From Lineus longissimus (lineage: Eukaryota; Nemertea; Pilidiophora; Heteronemertea; Lineidae), in NCBI RefSeq assembly GCF_910592395.1, contig NC_088317.1, positions 10,294,001-10,358,000 of the forward strand: DNA of 64,000 nucleotides. Reading direction: 5' to 3'. Below, piece by piece: positions 43,371-54,616 of this stretch. The translations under genes were made by a program, and so were the position numbers. Within the stretch, counting starts at the first letter, position 1; each line of letters opens with the position of its first letter. A model generated the notes under the pieces. The model searched no databases. It had not been told where the DNA came from and saw only the letters and a list, made by a program, of their open reading frames with translations.

Positions 43371-44560
43371 ATAATATCAGAGTAGTCTCGCGCAACCAGA
43401 CTTATTCACTTATTAGTCTGGCGCAAGCCAAGCGTTCTTTGACGTTTTCCACCACAATATATATGGGCCGAAGAAACACTGCGCAAGAGCTAAGAATAGA
43501 ATATACTAATGAGCATACTTCCACATTGAGTTTTCCCAGAATGGTGCATATCGCGCAAAGCTACTTAGCCTAATACCATTAGACCCCGCGTGGTGGCACT
43601 GAGGCGGCCGCTGTAATCGAGAGAGTGGTTGAGCCAAGCTACTTGGTCATAACAAATGACGGACCTAACCAAAATTGCTTACATTTTCGCATTGTTAAAA
43701 TGAAAGACCTAATACTGAAACCACATGTCTGTTGACTGTGCTTTCAGAGAGACTGGCATCGACTACACTATACCACCTCACACTCAGAAACCACAAACAC
43801 CCACCCCTTCCTGCTACCTTAATTAGGCACTTAGAAAAATTTTTCAAAGTGCTCTTATTAGATTATTAATCATCTTGTTATATAGAGCTTAAGTTCCTGA
43901 AGAAAAAAACACCTCATTTGTCAAAATCCATTGATTAGTTCAAGAGATATGCTAATTTGAAGGTCCTAATTACCCGACCTTTGTTTTAATAGAAAATGTA
44001 TTAAGAGTCTAGAAGAAATTCTGTGATCTCAGTAGGAAGACTTACTATGTCTTGTTTTATTCTAAGTGCAATAACATTGTTAATATTGAAGATAACAGGC
44101 TAAAATTTTCACCATAGGTCGAGTATGATGTGTGACACAAGATACAAGTCATGTCGTCATGGTGGACCCACAGTGACCTTGGAGAATAAAGGTCAAAGGT
44201 CACCACCAAGTCCGTACTCATCTGAGCAAGGTCTAAGAAATGCTCATATTCATATGCAGATCACAGGGAACAGTTGAATGGATTCATAGGCTGGGTTTGG
44301 CATGTCTTTAAATGAATGTTTACTCTTATCAACATTCTAGTAAATCAGAAGCAGGCTGGCGGCAGCCATATTGAATAAATTACCGATTTTTGTCACTTCA
44401 CCGAAGTATGGCAAGTGACATATCAAAATTGTCCTTGTGACCTCAGCATAACAAATCTGCAAAGCAGTATGTTCATATACCTGCTATATCTTGCTAACAA
44501 CTAAATGTAAGGTCCCCAAGAAGGTAGTCTGTAAATGCCTCTGTAATCTTGATGGTAGAA
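43371..44560. other. No recognisable gene
   Basis: Short frames only. A perfect AGGTCA-A-AGGTCA (DR1) lies at 44190-44202 outside any recognised repeat. Confidence 0.45.
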
Positions 44561-44563
44561 TCT

Positions 44564-45148
44564 TCACCCACAGTACAGCACAGTACCTTCTTCACCCATG
44601 TCCCAAGCATGGCTAATGTACTGTCCCTCTAGTTTTTTAGTGTCCTTCAGGTACTGGGCCACAACTTGTATAAGTGACTTGTCACTCTCAGGCAGGAGAG
44701 CTGACAGCTGCATCTGGAAATCATCTGGCATACTGTTCATTGATTGCTGCAACTTCCTGCCAACTCTCCCCTGAACAAACTATCCTTCTTCTGGGACTTC
44801 TCCTTCAGTCCCTTTTTGTAGATAGCAGTCATTTGCGCCTCTCTCTCCTTCTTGACAACCCTGTATTTGCGTGCTCTGATGATTGCATACGATATAAGTT
44901 TGTCCTGCTCTTCCAAAGACTTCTCCTTCAGCCACGTTAGAGTTTTGTTTTTTTACCCTTCACCTTTACATCGATGAAGCCAATTGTAGCATTTGGTGCT
45001 CGCCTAAACTGACTGTCTGTGAGGCCAAGGATCCTCTCACTTGCAATATTGTGGACAGGTGCAGACTTCCTAACTTCAAGCATCTCTGGGGTTGGAGAGG
45101 ATAGGTCACCAGATATGTAATCTGCAAGTTGCCCCACGAGGACTCTAA
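44564..45148 (-). pseudogene. C-terminal half of an uncharacterised gene, cut off by the Harbinger insertion
   Basis: Minus-strand frames read VLVGQLADYISGDL, KSAPVHNIASERILGLTDSQ and FRRAPNATIGF, then after a frameshift in an A7 run (about 44950) LTWLKEKSLEEQDKLISYAI, and after another SMPDDFQMQLSALLPESDKS and QYISHAWDMGEEGTVLYCG. The (N/S)ERxxGLxD...PNA pattern is known to me from unnamed invertebrate proteins, where it lies downstream of a part like that encoded at 57545-59952. The two pieces have the same orientation and order and sit on either side of the Harbinger element, so they probably formed one gene. It was already decayed, or decayed afterwards, by frameshifts. Confidence 0.6.
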
Positions 45149-45730
45149 CACATGTTATCTTCTGTTCGGAAAAAAAATTCCCATAATTCATTGCAAATTG
45201 ATCTACTTCCTGTAAAAAAATTCAAGATGATGACAAAGAAAGCCAAGAAGCCCAATTTTACAGCCAGGGAAGTAGCAATTCTGACTCAAATGGTGAGACA
45301 GAATGCGTCGATAATGACATGCAAGTTCCGTAACATGACCAAAAATGATAGGAAAAATGAGTTGTGGACAAAGATAGCCACCAGTGTCAATGCTGTTGGC
45401 ATTCGCAAGTGAACCTCGGATGAGGTGAAAGAGAAGTGGTGCCAGTTGAAGGCCAAGGCCAAATCCCAACAGGCCAAGTCAAAGAAAGAAGAGAAGAAGA
45501 TGGGAGGTGGCCCAGCTGTTGCACTGGATATGATGTCAGAGACCATAGCTGATATATTCAAGGCTGACCCATGCTGGGAGGGAATTAAAAGAGGCTCGGA
45601 GTCTGCAGCTTGTGCGTTTACTACTCCACCCCCTGCTGATACTGCCATAAGTCATCATGCCATTGCCAATGTTGCCAGTGAAACATTTTTCCTTTGACAG
45701 TTGGACCAGAGCCAGCATTTTGTGACCAAG

Positions 45731-46570
45731 GTATGTCATGTATGTTAGAATCATCCCTTTTGTGCATATTTCAAAGCCAAATTTGCCACATTAAAGGGCA
45801 AAAGTGAATTGACAGCCAGCAATGCCAATGAGCAACCAATCAAAAACTTCTAGGCCTAATATCTTTTTTATGTCAATCAAATACTCCTTCATTAAATTTG
45901 CCTTTAAATGTCAGATCTTTATTGCCTAAGTCATGACAATTTCTTGAGCATACATCTTTATTATTCTAAGAGTAATATTAACTCATAAACTTGAAAAAAC
46001 ACGTCTGCTTGCAGTTTATGAGTTGGCCAGTGCCAACCCTAAAAAATCAATAATGGCAGCCATGCTGCTTCTGACAATCTGATCACAGTGCATGGGTTTT
46101 CTGTGTCCGTCTCCATTGAAAGGAAGACTGACTTTTCGTATAATACACCCTAAAGTGTTCACCAGAATATAATCTTTTACAACAGCTCACCTAATACTAA
46201 TAGTCATGCCATGTCCAATTATGCCTCCAAAACATGCTTTGACTCGAGATTACTTTCACTGCATGTCCGGCTGGTTTCACGAAATGTACATGGCCATGCA
46301 CACTGATGTTAGTTTTTAAATTAAAAATGACTGGAAATACTCATTGTAATGTATAGCCCTAGTACCTATGATTCCAGCTATTGCTCCTTCAACTCAGCAG
46401 TATAGGGTGCAGATGCAGTAATAATACCATGATAGTGGCTCAAATGTGACAATCATTTCAGTTCATGATATAGTTGCAATATGTCATGACAAGATGAAAT
46501 CAACTTCATCTTTATGAGAAAAAGTAGTAAATTTTCTAAAATCTATAGTTGCTGTGAAAATATTCCAAGT
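45731..46570. other. Left remnant of the Harbinger intron
   Basis: No frame or repeat recognised between the donor at 45731 and the DIRS left end. Confidence 0.5.
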
Positions 46571-47241
46571 CATTTTGTGTCATTCAAACTTACCTATGGA
46601 ACACTTTTGCATGTTACTCCATTTGGGCTCAAACACAAGAGTATCCCTTTAATTTTCTAAAGGGAGAACTGAGTTAACAGCTCGGCCGCCAGGCGGCGCC
46701 CTGACCGATTCCGCGAGATCGCGCCGATCTCATGCCGCCATATTCAGTCTTTACTCTTGTGCTTCTACGAAGCACATCGTTTTTTCAAAGCTGCCGTGAA
46801 TTCGATTTAAAACCAAATTCAACCAGCCAAGTGCAGACGATTTTTGGGTTCATTCACCTACGGAGTAGACCGCCAAACTAATCTTGGCATTAGTATTGTC
46901 CAGTCTATTTAATTATAGACTTTTCTTAGCTAGCTTAGTCGACCCGGCTCCATTATTTTGATCTTAGTAGGGTTGCAGTTCCGGTTGCTGACGCGGGTTC
47001 CCGTTTATCAGTAACCGAAGACTCTACTGGGGGTTTTTCTCAGTCTTTACTGCGAAATAACCCCAGTCCTCACGGACACAGTAGAGTAGGGACGGACTAT
47101 ATAACGCCACCTCCGAAACGCCATGCGTCTTCGGTAACAGCGTTTCCGCCCTCCGTACCTCCTTCTAAAAGGGCAACCGGTAGCTCAATACCGGCGAAGG
47201 AGTTACGGGCATTTCCGGTTTCGGACTTCGTCCTGCCGGAA

Positions 47242-48810
47242 ATGCAGGCACCTCCCTACGTTGGTCAACCTCTTAGGTGGAGCCAACCGGAAGTGCCACC
47301 CCCTCCTCGTAGCAGAGGCGTCGTTCCCATGGAACGAGCTACGCAGAGAGGACATCTGAACTCTAGTTCAGAATATGGGCATCTTCCGCTTCCGGAAGAC
47401 CCATTCGCCCGTACATACGGCTTCGAGGGTTCGCTTATGTGCTCACCCTCGCCTCAACCGCCCGTCGTTGAGAGAAGCCGCACGTCGGGTCCGGAACCCG
47501 AGTCGGGACAGCAACTGTCCCAGCTCATCCAGATGGTAGCAGGTCTTACTGATAGACTCAGCCATCTGGAGCAGGGTTCCGGTTCCTCTGGTGCGCCTGG
47601 TCCCATCGGATACCCACTATCCGACTCCTCTATTTTAGAGGAATTTTCTGAGAACGAGAGTTCTCAGCCAGGCTACCGCTCCCCCAATCAGGAGGAGCTG
47701 TCACCAGAGGAGGCCAGTATCTTGTCGGATATGAGGACACTCAGATCCTTGATCAGAGCGTACCTCCCGCAGGATCTGTGCCCTACCCCGCCGGAACTGC
47801 CAGCCTTATCTACACCGACCTTTTCACTTTGGGGACAGGAAGTGGATCCCAATCCACAGGTTTCTCAGGGCTCCACTCGGGCACTTGAATTCCTTCCTCC
47901 CTCCCCGTCGGTGGTAGCAGTCTCTGAACTTTTGGAGCGTACAATCAGAGACTCCCAAGGCGCCCACCAACGTACTTCCATCCCTGTCCTTCCGGCAGTC
48001 GGACCGGAAGCTTGGTGTAAACAGGGGAAGTTGTTCACGGCACAACTTCCTCCCGTTAGGCAGTACCGCGCTGACTATTATCGAGTCAGCTCGGCCGGCT
48101 GTCCAGCTGCAGCATCGACTTCCATATTAAAGGACGATGTACAGCTGGACCAACTTGTGCCTAGGGTGACCTCCTCCTCGGCTTACCGAGACCTTAGAGC
48201 ACAAGAGGGTCTCGCCAAAAACACGTTAGCGGTGCTCTCCTACGCAGAGCACACTAACCTGGCCCTAGCCAGATCCCTAAAGGATAATGAGTCACTATCT
48301 GATGACACAAAATCGCTTGTGACATCCTTGTCACATTCGATTAGGCACGCTATTGCTCTGTCCGCCAAGACCGCAGCAAATAGCGTCCTACTCCGTAGAG
48401 ACGCCGCACTGGGCTCTCTCAATGTCATCAGATCCCTCCAGCTGGAAGGGGCCTTAAGAACCGCTCCTATGGACGGTTCTTTCCTGTTTGCAGATTCTGT
48501 ACAAGAGGCGGCTCAAGCACAGAAAGATTGGGACAAATTATATGCCCCCACTGCGACACAGAGGGCCAAGACCTCTCTACCTAACGCTAAAAAGATAGAG
48601 AGGCCCCAGCAGGCATCGGGTTCAATCCCGTACGCCAGGCAGGTCCTGCCTAGGCCTAACCCGCCTAGTCAGCCTGCTCCTGCTGGATCCTTCCGACGGG
48701 AAGCGGAGGGTCGCCGGACTGGAAAGAGGAAAAATACTTCCTCTAACCAGGGTGGATCCGGTCCGACTAAGCACTCCTTTCGTCCAAGGGGTGCAGGCCG
48801 GAAGAAGTGA
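47242..48810 (+). CDS. DIRS gag-like protein
   Basis: First Met at 47242, although the frame is open from 46939 without an earlier ATG, so initiation upstream at a non-ATG codon is possible. 522 residues: a Pro/Ser-rich N-terminal half, an acidic middle (SILEEFSENESSQPGYRSPN), an alpha-helical core with SAKTAANSVLLRRDAALGSL (a pattern typical of DIRS ORF1), and a basic Gly/Arg/Lys tail (GKRKN, RPRGAGRKK) suited to nucleic-acid binding. No zinc knuckle is seen. It appears intact. It overlaps the start of the RT frame by about 59 bases. Confidence 0.85.
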   Translation: MQAPPYVGQPLRWSQPEVPPPPRSRGVVPMERATQRGHLNSSSEYGHLPLPEDPFARTYGFEGSLMCSPSPQPPVVERSRTSGPEPESGQQLSQLIQMVAGLTDRLSHLEQGSGSSGAPGPIGYPLSDSSILEEFSENESSQPGYRSPNQEELSPEEASILSDMRTLRSLIRAYLPQDLCPTPPELPALSTPTFSLWGQEVDPNPQVSQGSTRALEFLPPSPSVVAVSELLERTIRDSQGAHQRTSIPVLPAVGPEAWCKQGKLFTAQLPPVRQYRADYYRVSSAGCPAAASTSILKDDVQLDQLVPRVTSSSAYRDLRAQEGLAKNTLAVLSYAEHTNLALARSLKDNESLSDDTKSLVTSLSHSIRHAIALSAKTAANSVLLRRDAALGSLNVIRSLQLEGALRTAPMDGSFLFADSVQEAAQAQKDWDKLYAPTATQRAKTSLPNAKKIERPQQASGSIPYARQVLPRPNPPSQPAPAGSFRREAEGRRTGKRKNTSSNQGGSGPTKHSFRPRGAGRKK

Positions 48811-48968
48811 CTCCCCCCTCCTTTCTCCTCCCGGACGCAAAAAGGAGCCGACTCCGGTAGTCGGGGGCCGTCTGCAAAAATTTGCAGACATTTGGGACGA
48901 TTGGTGCCCAAAGGGGTCCCCAGTCCCAAATATGTTGAGGTACGGAGTGAAACTAGATTTCAACCGTA

Positions 48969-49659
48969 CCCCCCCCCCCCGACTACCATATATCCAACCC
49001 CAGTTCAGCCACCGAAGGACCCAGTCAAAGCCTCTGCCCTCCAAGCACAGGTCGCGACATTACTGGAGAAGCAAGCTATCCAGGTCCTTCAAAATCCATG
49101 CTCCCCCGGCTTTTACAGCCACGTTTTCTTGGTTCCCAAGAAAGCAGGGACATGGAGGCTGATCATAGACCTTTCCAGGTTAAACACCTTCTTGAATGTT
49201 CCTCATTTCAAGATGGAAACCACCAGGTCTATAGCAACGGCGATACAGCCCAACGATTGGGCGGTATCGATGGATTTAACGGATGCATACTTACATGTAC
49301 CGATCCATCCAGACTATCAACACTTCCTTCAATTCCATTACGAAGGAAAGACGTATCAATTCAGGGCCCTGCCGTTCGGTCTGGCATCGGCACCCCTAAT
49401 TTTTACGATGATAGTCACAGCCTTCGTCGCTCCCTTTCACGTGATGGGGTTCAAGCTCCATCACTACCTAGACGATTGGCTACTCCGTTGCAAATCGCGG
49501 GAACTACTACTGCAACAACTTCAGGTTCTAAAGCAAAAAGTAGTTTCCGCAGGTTGGATTATCAACGAAACAAAGTCAGAATTCATACCATCCCAAGACT
49601 TCGTTTACGTTGGAGTTCGGTTCCTTACGGCCATAGGGAAAATGCTGCCCCCCCCCCCC
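48969..49659 (+). repeat. Two 12-C homopolymer runs at frame changes
   Basis: Runs at 48969-48980 and 49648-49659. In each case the RT-related protein continues in the next frame immediately after the run. Each would be repaired by one more C or two fewer, so collapse in cloning or assembly, germline slippage, or programmed slippage are all possible. Confidence 0.85.
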
Positions 49660-50220
49660 TAGACAGGATAAAGAAAATTCTACATCTCGTCGCAGAATTC
49701 AGAGGAAGGACTCAAGCTCCCGCAAGGCGATGCTTGAGCCTTTTGGGACTTCTGAATTCGGCAGCAGACCAAATCCCTCTTGGCCGTCTATATATGCGTC
49801 CCATCCAGATGTTTCTAATGTCTCTATGGAAACCCCACAGGGACCCATTAGACAAGTTGGTATTGATACCTCAATACCTACTCAAGAACGTCTGGAACTT
49901 CTGGGAGTCGGAGACTCGTCTCCAAAGCGGTGTAGATCTTGCTCCACCGCCCCCAGAAGTGTCCCTGTTCACAGATGCTTCTCTACTAGGGTGGGGAGCA
50001 CATCTGAACAACGGGGACATGTCCATAAGGGGTCTATGGACAAGGGAGGAGACCATTCTTTCAATAAATATATTGGAAATGAAGGCTGTCCTTCTTGCCG
50101 TGAGGGCTCTTTCCCTTCACCTGAAGAATCGGAGAGTAACCCTGTTCTCCGACAATTCTACAGTAGTAGCATATGTCAGGAGACAGGGAGGCACAAAGTC
50201 CGGCATTCTTTGCCAGTTAA

Positions 50221-50985
50221 AGGAAACTGCCCGGGAAAAAAAGGGGAGTTTTGCACGGCCCGGTCAAAACCTTAGGCGGGAATAAGGTTTCATTGATAAA
50301 TATAAGGAGTTTCAAGGCCCCCAAATCACTTGTAAGGTTCAATAGATACTGGCCTTTCATTGGTTTACCGTTTGCGTATCATTTACATACTCTCATCTTG
50401 AAAAATATGACAATATTTACGATCACGTTATTGATTTTAGCAACATTTTTGGTAACGCGCCCCTTGCGGATCTGTAAGGTACCATTCGGATGCTTGAAAA
50501 ATGCCTCGTCTCGTCTATTCGCTCGCGGATAAACGCATCAGGTTGACTGCAGCAACTTTTAATTGTTGGAGACAGAGAAGGAAGGAATATGATTATCAGT
50601 TTGATGAAAACTTTGCAAAGTTTCTTCTTGGGACTCGAAATCCATACTACTATTCTCTCCATTTTCCATTTTCTCCTCTCTCCAACTCACTACTATCGCT
50701 ATTGACTGCGTAACATACACTAACATTCTTTCGCTATCATTAATAACTTCATTAACAAGAACACTGGCCTCTTTGTAGCCGATTATGTAACCCATAGTGG
50801 AAACACCTGACAGCGCCGCCCGGCATGATCCACGTGCTACTGGCATATTTATAACGCGTAGTAAATAAGGTTGTAAAAATATGCAAATGAGATGCCGTAT
50901 ATGGAAACCATGACGTCACAAAGCAGTTCTTATTTCTGCTACGGGTGGCGCTGTTGCTTGCTTCTGGAGGCGCTATTCAACCTCT
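50221..50985. mobile_element. 765-bp TTAA-flanked insertion in the DIRS RNase H
   Basis: TTAA at 50217-50220 and 50986-50989 flanks it. Without the insert and one TTAA, the RNase H reads continuously from GILCQL to TWELYHLCADLG. Termini AGGAAACTG and the inverse of ...TTCAACCTCT are not clearly inverted repeats. A TTAA target suggests piggyBac or Kolobok ancestry, but no transposase is encoded. It is non-autonomous and younger than the DIRS copy. Confidence 0.75.
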
Positions 50986-51333
50986 TTAACTTGGGAGCTT
51001 TACCATCTTTGTGCCGACCTTGGAGTATCGATATGTGCCAGACACATACCGGGCAATCGCAACATCCTTGCCGACGCCCTGTCCCGTCAGAACAAACTAG
51101 TTCAGACAGAGTGGACACTCCATCAGGAGATTGTAGACGACCTTTGTCGCCTTTGGCAATCTCCGAAGGTAGATCTGTTCGCCACCAGGCTGAACAATCG
51201 CCTTCCCATCTATTACTCTCCACTTCCGGGCGAAGAGGCCCTGGAAGTCGACAGCCTTACAGCCTCTTGGGTCGGGCTGAACGCATATGCGTTTCCACCC
51301 CTTCCTCTCATCCAACCAGTCCTGAACAAGATC

Positions 51334-52584
51334 TTGACCAGCCACCCGGTGAGAATAACTCTCATCGCACCTTGCTGGCCAAATCAGGCCTGGTTCCCAG
51401 CCTTGCTGGAGCTCCTGATAGACCACCCCAGGAGTCTTCCTACTTGGAAGCACCTCCTGTGGCACCCCCTGGGGAGATGCTACCACCAGAACCCTGGATT
51501 TTTTCAAGTTTCACGCCTGGAACTTATCCAGTTGCATCTCCACCAGAGAGGCTTTTCGGACATCGCTGTCAAGCGCATGTCCGCACCTCAAAGGGGGTCT
51601 ACCCTTGATGTGTATCAAGGAAAGTGGTCTACCTTCACTTCCTGGTGCAGGGAGAACGGAGTTAATCCGATCTCTCCCTCTATATACAGATTTGTTGATT
51701 TCTTCATTGAATTATTCACGGAAAGACAACTATCTGTCACGGCTATAAAAGGGTACAAGTCCGCCATCGCTTCTACCCTCCGTGTTTTAAGCACCTGGGA
51801 TCTTCGTTGGGAGGACCAAATAACCCCTCTTTTCAGAGGAATGTTATTAGAGCGTCCTAGACCGGTTCAGAACACCCCTAAATGGGACCTTTCTGTTGTC
51901 CTTAAGGTGCTCATGAGGCATCCTTTTGAACCCATGTCTATTTCATCCATGAAATATCTGACACTCAAAACGGTCTTTCTAGTAGCCTTGGCTACCGCCC
52001 AACGGACATCAGAGCTCCATGCACTTTCTTTTAAGAAGCTGGCTTTTAGAGAGGGAGGGGAGGTTATCCTGGCTTTCATACCAGGCTTTCTGGCGAAGAA
52101 CCAGGGACCGGCCGCCTCTCGGCCCCCGGTTACTATTCCCTCTCTGTCAGGAACGATCTCTTATGATCTTCCTGACAGAACTTTATGTCCCGTCAGGGCC
52201 CTAAAGTTCTACATAAATAGGACAAAACCTCCCGGTATCCACCAGGGGAGAGAGCGTTTGTTTTTTGTCCTATAAGGAGGGAAATAAACGAGAGATAGCG
52301 GCCGCCACTATTTCAAGGTGGATTGTGGAGCTATTCGTCTTTCCTACAACACCTTGAAGACTTCCTCTGATCTTCGTGCGCTAGCTAACATCTCAGCGCA
52401 CGAAGTTAGAGCACTAGCCACCTCCTGGGCTAACTACCGAGGAGTTGCTCTTCAAGAAGTCGTTTCCGCTGCATGTTGGAGTAATCACTCAACATTCTCT
52501 CGTTTCTACCTACGAGACGTTTCTTCCCTCGTAGATGGCATGCACACAATCGGCCTGATTGTGTCTGCGGGACATGTTGTTTGA
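51334..52584 (+). pseudogene. DIRS tyrosine recombinase, with a short out-of-frame stretch
   Basis: The N-terminal SAM-like part reads STLDVYQGKWSTFTSWCREN, VDFFIELFTERQLSVTAIKG and YKSAIASTLRVL. Catalytic residues: Arg in TAQRTSELHAL (52003-52005), His and Arg in ISAHEVRAL (52399-52410) and the nucleophile Tyr in SRFYLRD (52507-52509). Between about 52262 and 52325 the expected reading (SYKEGNKREIAAATIS) is in another frame, so a +1 change near a T6 run and a compensating change near 52325 interrupt the protein. The enzyme would integrate the circular cDNA; this copy is inactive as read, though the four catalytic residues remain. Confidence 0.9.
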
Positions 52585-53004
52585 TCCTGGCTAGATCAAA
52601 AGAGGGGGGGAGCCCGATTGAAGAGTCAAACGCGCATCTTGCGCCATTTTTGATATGCCCTATCTTCAACAATCCAGGCAACCCCTAGTAGACTAGAAAG
52701 GACGCAATTTCTTATTGTTGTTTAGCAATAACTCATTCTACACCCTTGAACATGCCTTACTTGCTCTAAGCTCTGTTGCCGGAAAGAAGATGGTTTTATT
52801 ACGCAATTCTAGCGCTTTCCGGAGAATGGGTCTATTACTCTCTATAATTCGATTGTAATACCGAGATCAAAATACCGGTCCCCCGGTTCTCCCCATTTCT
52901 TTCCCCTGGCGGTCCTCCTTAGCTAATATGCCGGTGGTGCCTCCTTGATGGAACAACAGCTCAGCCTTAGGTAAGTCCTCGTTTCCCACCTCCAATAGGT
53001 TGCT

Positions 53005-53105
53005 GGGATTTGATGCAAAAGTGTTCCATAGGTAAGTTTGAATGACACAAAATGCCCATTACCTTACAAGAAATGGCCATTTTGTTAGTTCATACTTACC
53101 TATGG
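53005..53105. repeat. DIRS internal complementary region (circle junction template)
   Basis: Its left part is the inverse of the DIRS left terminus (46571-46612) and its right part is the inverse of the right terminus (about 53310-53373), joined with overlap AAAATG. Differences from the present termini are few, for example one base in 'ccatta/tcc'. In DIRS elements this region templates completion of the circular DNA. Confidence 0.9.
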
Positions 53106-53940
53106 AACACGGCCCTCCCGCCGTCCCCACAAACGGGACATACTCTTTGTTAACGCTCAAGAGTAAGACTGAATATGGCGGCATGAGATCGGCGCGATCT
53201 CGCGGGATCGGTCAGTGCGCCGCCTGGCGGCCGAGCTGTTAACTCAGTTCTCCCTTTAGAAAATTAAAGGGATACTCTTGTGTTTGAGCCCAAATGGAGT
53301 AACATGCAAAAGTGTTCCATAGGTAAGTATGAACTAACAAAATGGCCATTTCTTGTAAGGAAATGGGCATTTTTAAATATTATATAAAACATAAATCCTT
53401 GTTGAACATCAATACCAGTATGCACAATGTTAAAAATGTACCTTTGATTTTGGTAATTGAATTTACTATTATTTTATTCTATTTTAAAGCCTTGGACGAC
53501 TGTGGTCGAAATAACACCGGAAGAAAAAGAAGTCCAACGCCTCTGCATTGAAGCCTCTAGTGGACATGTTGAGGACCTGGGGAAGTTAGAGGAAATGCTT
53601 ATGGAAGAAGATGGTGCAGAACTTGAACCACTGAGATCGATGGCAAGACGAATAGAAAGAATGGGGAGGGGTAGAAAGAGGGAGAAGTCAGCAGTCAAAA
53701 GGAGCAAGGCCCCCTCCCTGGTGAAGGCAGCAGAGGAGAAAACTTGCGGACATTGTGCAAGGCAGCACAACATGATTGAGTCAGAAATACGCAACAATGA
53801 ACTCAGGAGATGTGTTTTGGAACTCAAGATAGAAAAGTTAAGGTTGGAAGTTGCGAAGTTGAAGAGAGAGAGTCTAGTTGAGAGTTGAGTTTGAACTGAA
53901 CAGAGAAAGTGAGAGGAGTATAAATTGGCTAAAGGCTTTT

Positions 53941-54150
53941 TTGGACTGTAGAGACTGTATAGAATTGTTATCTTAAAATTGTTATCTCATGAGACTGTAT
54001 ATGATATTTATTTTCATATTGTTAATATTATTGTAATATTATTTAGGACTGTAGAGACTGTATAGAACTGTTATCCTAAAATTATTATCTCATGAGACTG
54101 TATATAATATTTATTTTCATATTGTTATTATTGTTATCCCAGGAGAATGT
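53941..54150. repeat. Two tandem copies of a ~103-bp AT-rich unit
   Basis: 'ggactgtagagactgtatagaa' starts copies at 53943 and 54046. Each continues with 'ctcatgagactgtatat(g/a)atatttattttcatattg'. Partial, more diverged copies continue to about 54200. Confidence 0.85.
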
Positions 54151-54593
54151 ATATAATTGTTATTTTGATATTGTTATTTTGATATTGTTATTGTTGTTAT
54201 CACATGTAGTAAATGTTGTTATTAATTAGAGAAGTTTATGATTTAACAAATTACAAGTACTTAATTTGCTTTTTAAAGAAGTATTCTAAAATACTGACTC
54301 AATATATAGGTTCCGATATCTGACAAATGCAGCTTGCAAAGATAGCAATCGTAAGGCCTATGATGCCTGAAGGAAGTCTTCCTGTTGTTGCGAGACAACT
54401 AAGGTTGTGACTGATGGAGATCCATTCTTTGCTAAGGAAGAGCATCCTACCCTAGTTAGCCTAAGGGAAGGTACTTCAGAGACACAACCCAATTTTCACC
54501 ACATCAGCCAAATAACAACTTAACAATCTGATCAATGCTGATAGGTGGACATGCATGCTACTTCGACTTACTATATTTATGTAGTTAATAGTC

Positions 54594-54616
54594 CAGACAG
54601 ACAGACAGACAGACTT
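54594..54616. repeat. CAGA tetranucleotide microsatellite
   Basis: Five consecutive CAGA repeats. Confidence 0.95.

Larger units (their letters stand above)
48752..51480 (+). pseudogene. DIRS RT, RNase H and methyltransferase-like region, frame-disrupted
   Basis: Starts MDPVRLSTPFVQGV, overlapping gag. RT motifs: GTWRLIIDLSRLN, SMDLTDAYLHVPIH, RALPFGLASAP and the catalytic YLDDWL (about 49465). RNase H: LFTDASLLGWGAHL (about 49965), LEMKAVLLAV and FSDNSTVV; its end, ARHIPGNRNILADALSR (about 51040-51085), lies beyond a 765-bp insertion (50221-50985). A DIRS methyltransferase-like part follows (VDLFATRLNNRLP, YAFPPLPLIQPV, LIAPCWPNQAWFPAL; about 51165-51420). Two frame changes, both -1 in direction, fall exactly at runs of 12 C (48969-48980 and 49648-49659). 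The catalytic residues are otherwise present. Confidence 0.88.
46571..53373 (+). mobile_element. DIRS-type tyrosine-recombinase retrotransposon
   Basis: Inverted terminal repeats: left about 46590-46761 ('aacttacctatggaacac...' through 'cggccgccaggcggcg') and right about 53158-53330 as the inverse. Just inside the right repeat an internal complementary region (about 53010-53105) is complementary to both outer ends. It reads the inverse of the left end (gtgttccataggtaag...gacacaaaatg) fused to the inverse of the right end (aatgcccatt...cttacaagaaatggcc), overlapping on AAAATG. That is the circular-junction design known for DIRS-1. Order of genes: gag-like, RT, RNase H, methyltransferase-like domain, tyrosine recombinase. 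There is no target duplication, as expected for recombinase insertion. Confidence 0.93.
45227..53888 (+). pseudogene. Harbinger Myb/SANT-like DNA-binding protein, split by a DIRS insertion in its intron
   Basis: Exon 1 (45227-45730) starts MMTKKAKKPNFTAREVAIL, with trihelix-type features LWTKIATSVNAVG and, after an in-frame TGA (45410-45412, probably once TGG Trp), SDEVKEKWCQLKAKAKS. A second TGA lies at 45695-45697 and the donor GTATGT follows at 45731. Exon 2 (53490-53888) reads PWTTVVEITPEEKEVQ, a basic KRSK region, CGHCARQHN and a C-terminal coiled coil (LELKIEKLRLEVAKLKRES). Phase 0 matches across the intron. In Harbinger elements this protein binds the transposon ends and helps the nuclease enter the nucleus. 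The intron holds the whole DIRS element (46571-53373). Confidence 0.72.

Noticed and set aside
48752-52584. LTR retrovirus-like or Gypsy element
   Set aside because: There is no protease or DDE integrase and no LTRs. Inverted repeats, an internal complementary region and a tyrosine recombinase identify DIRS.
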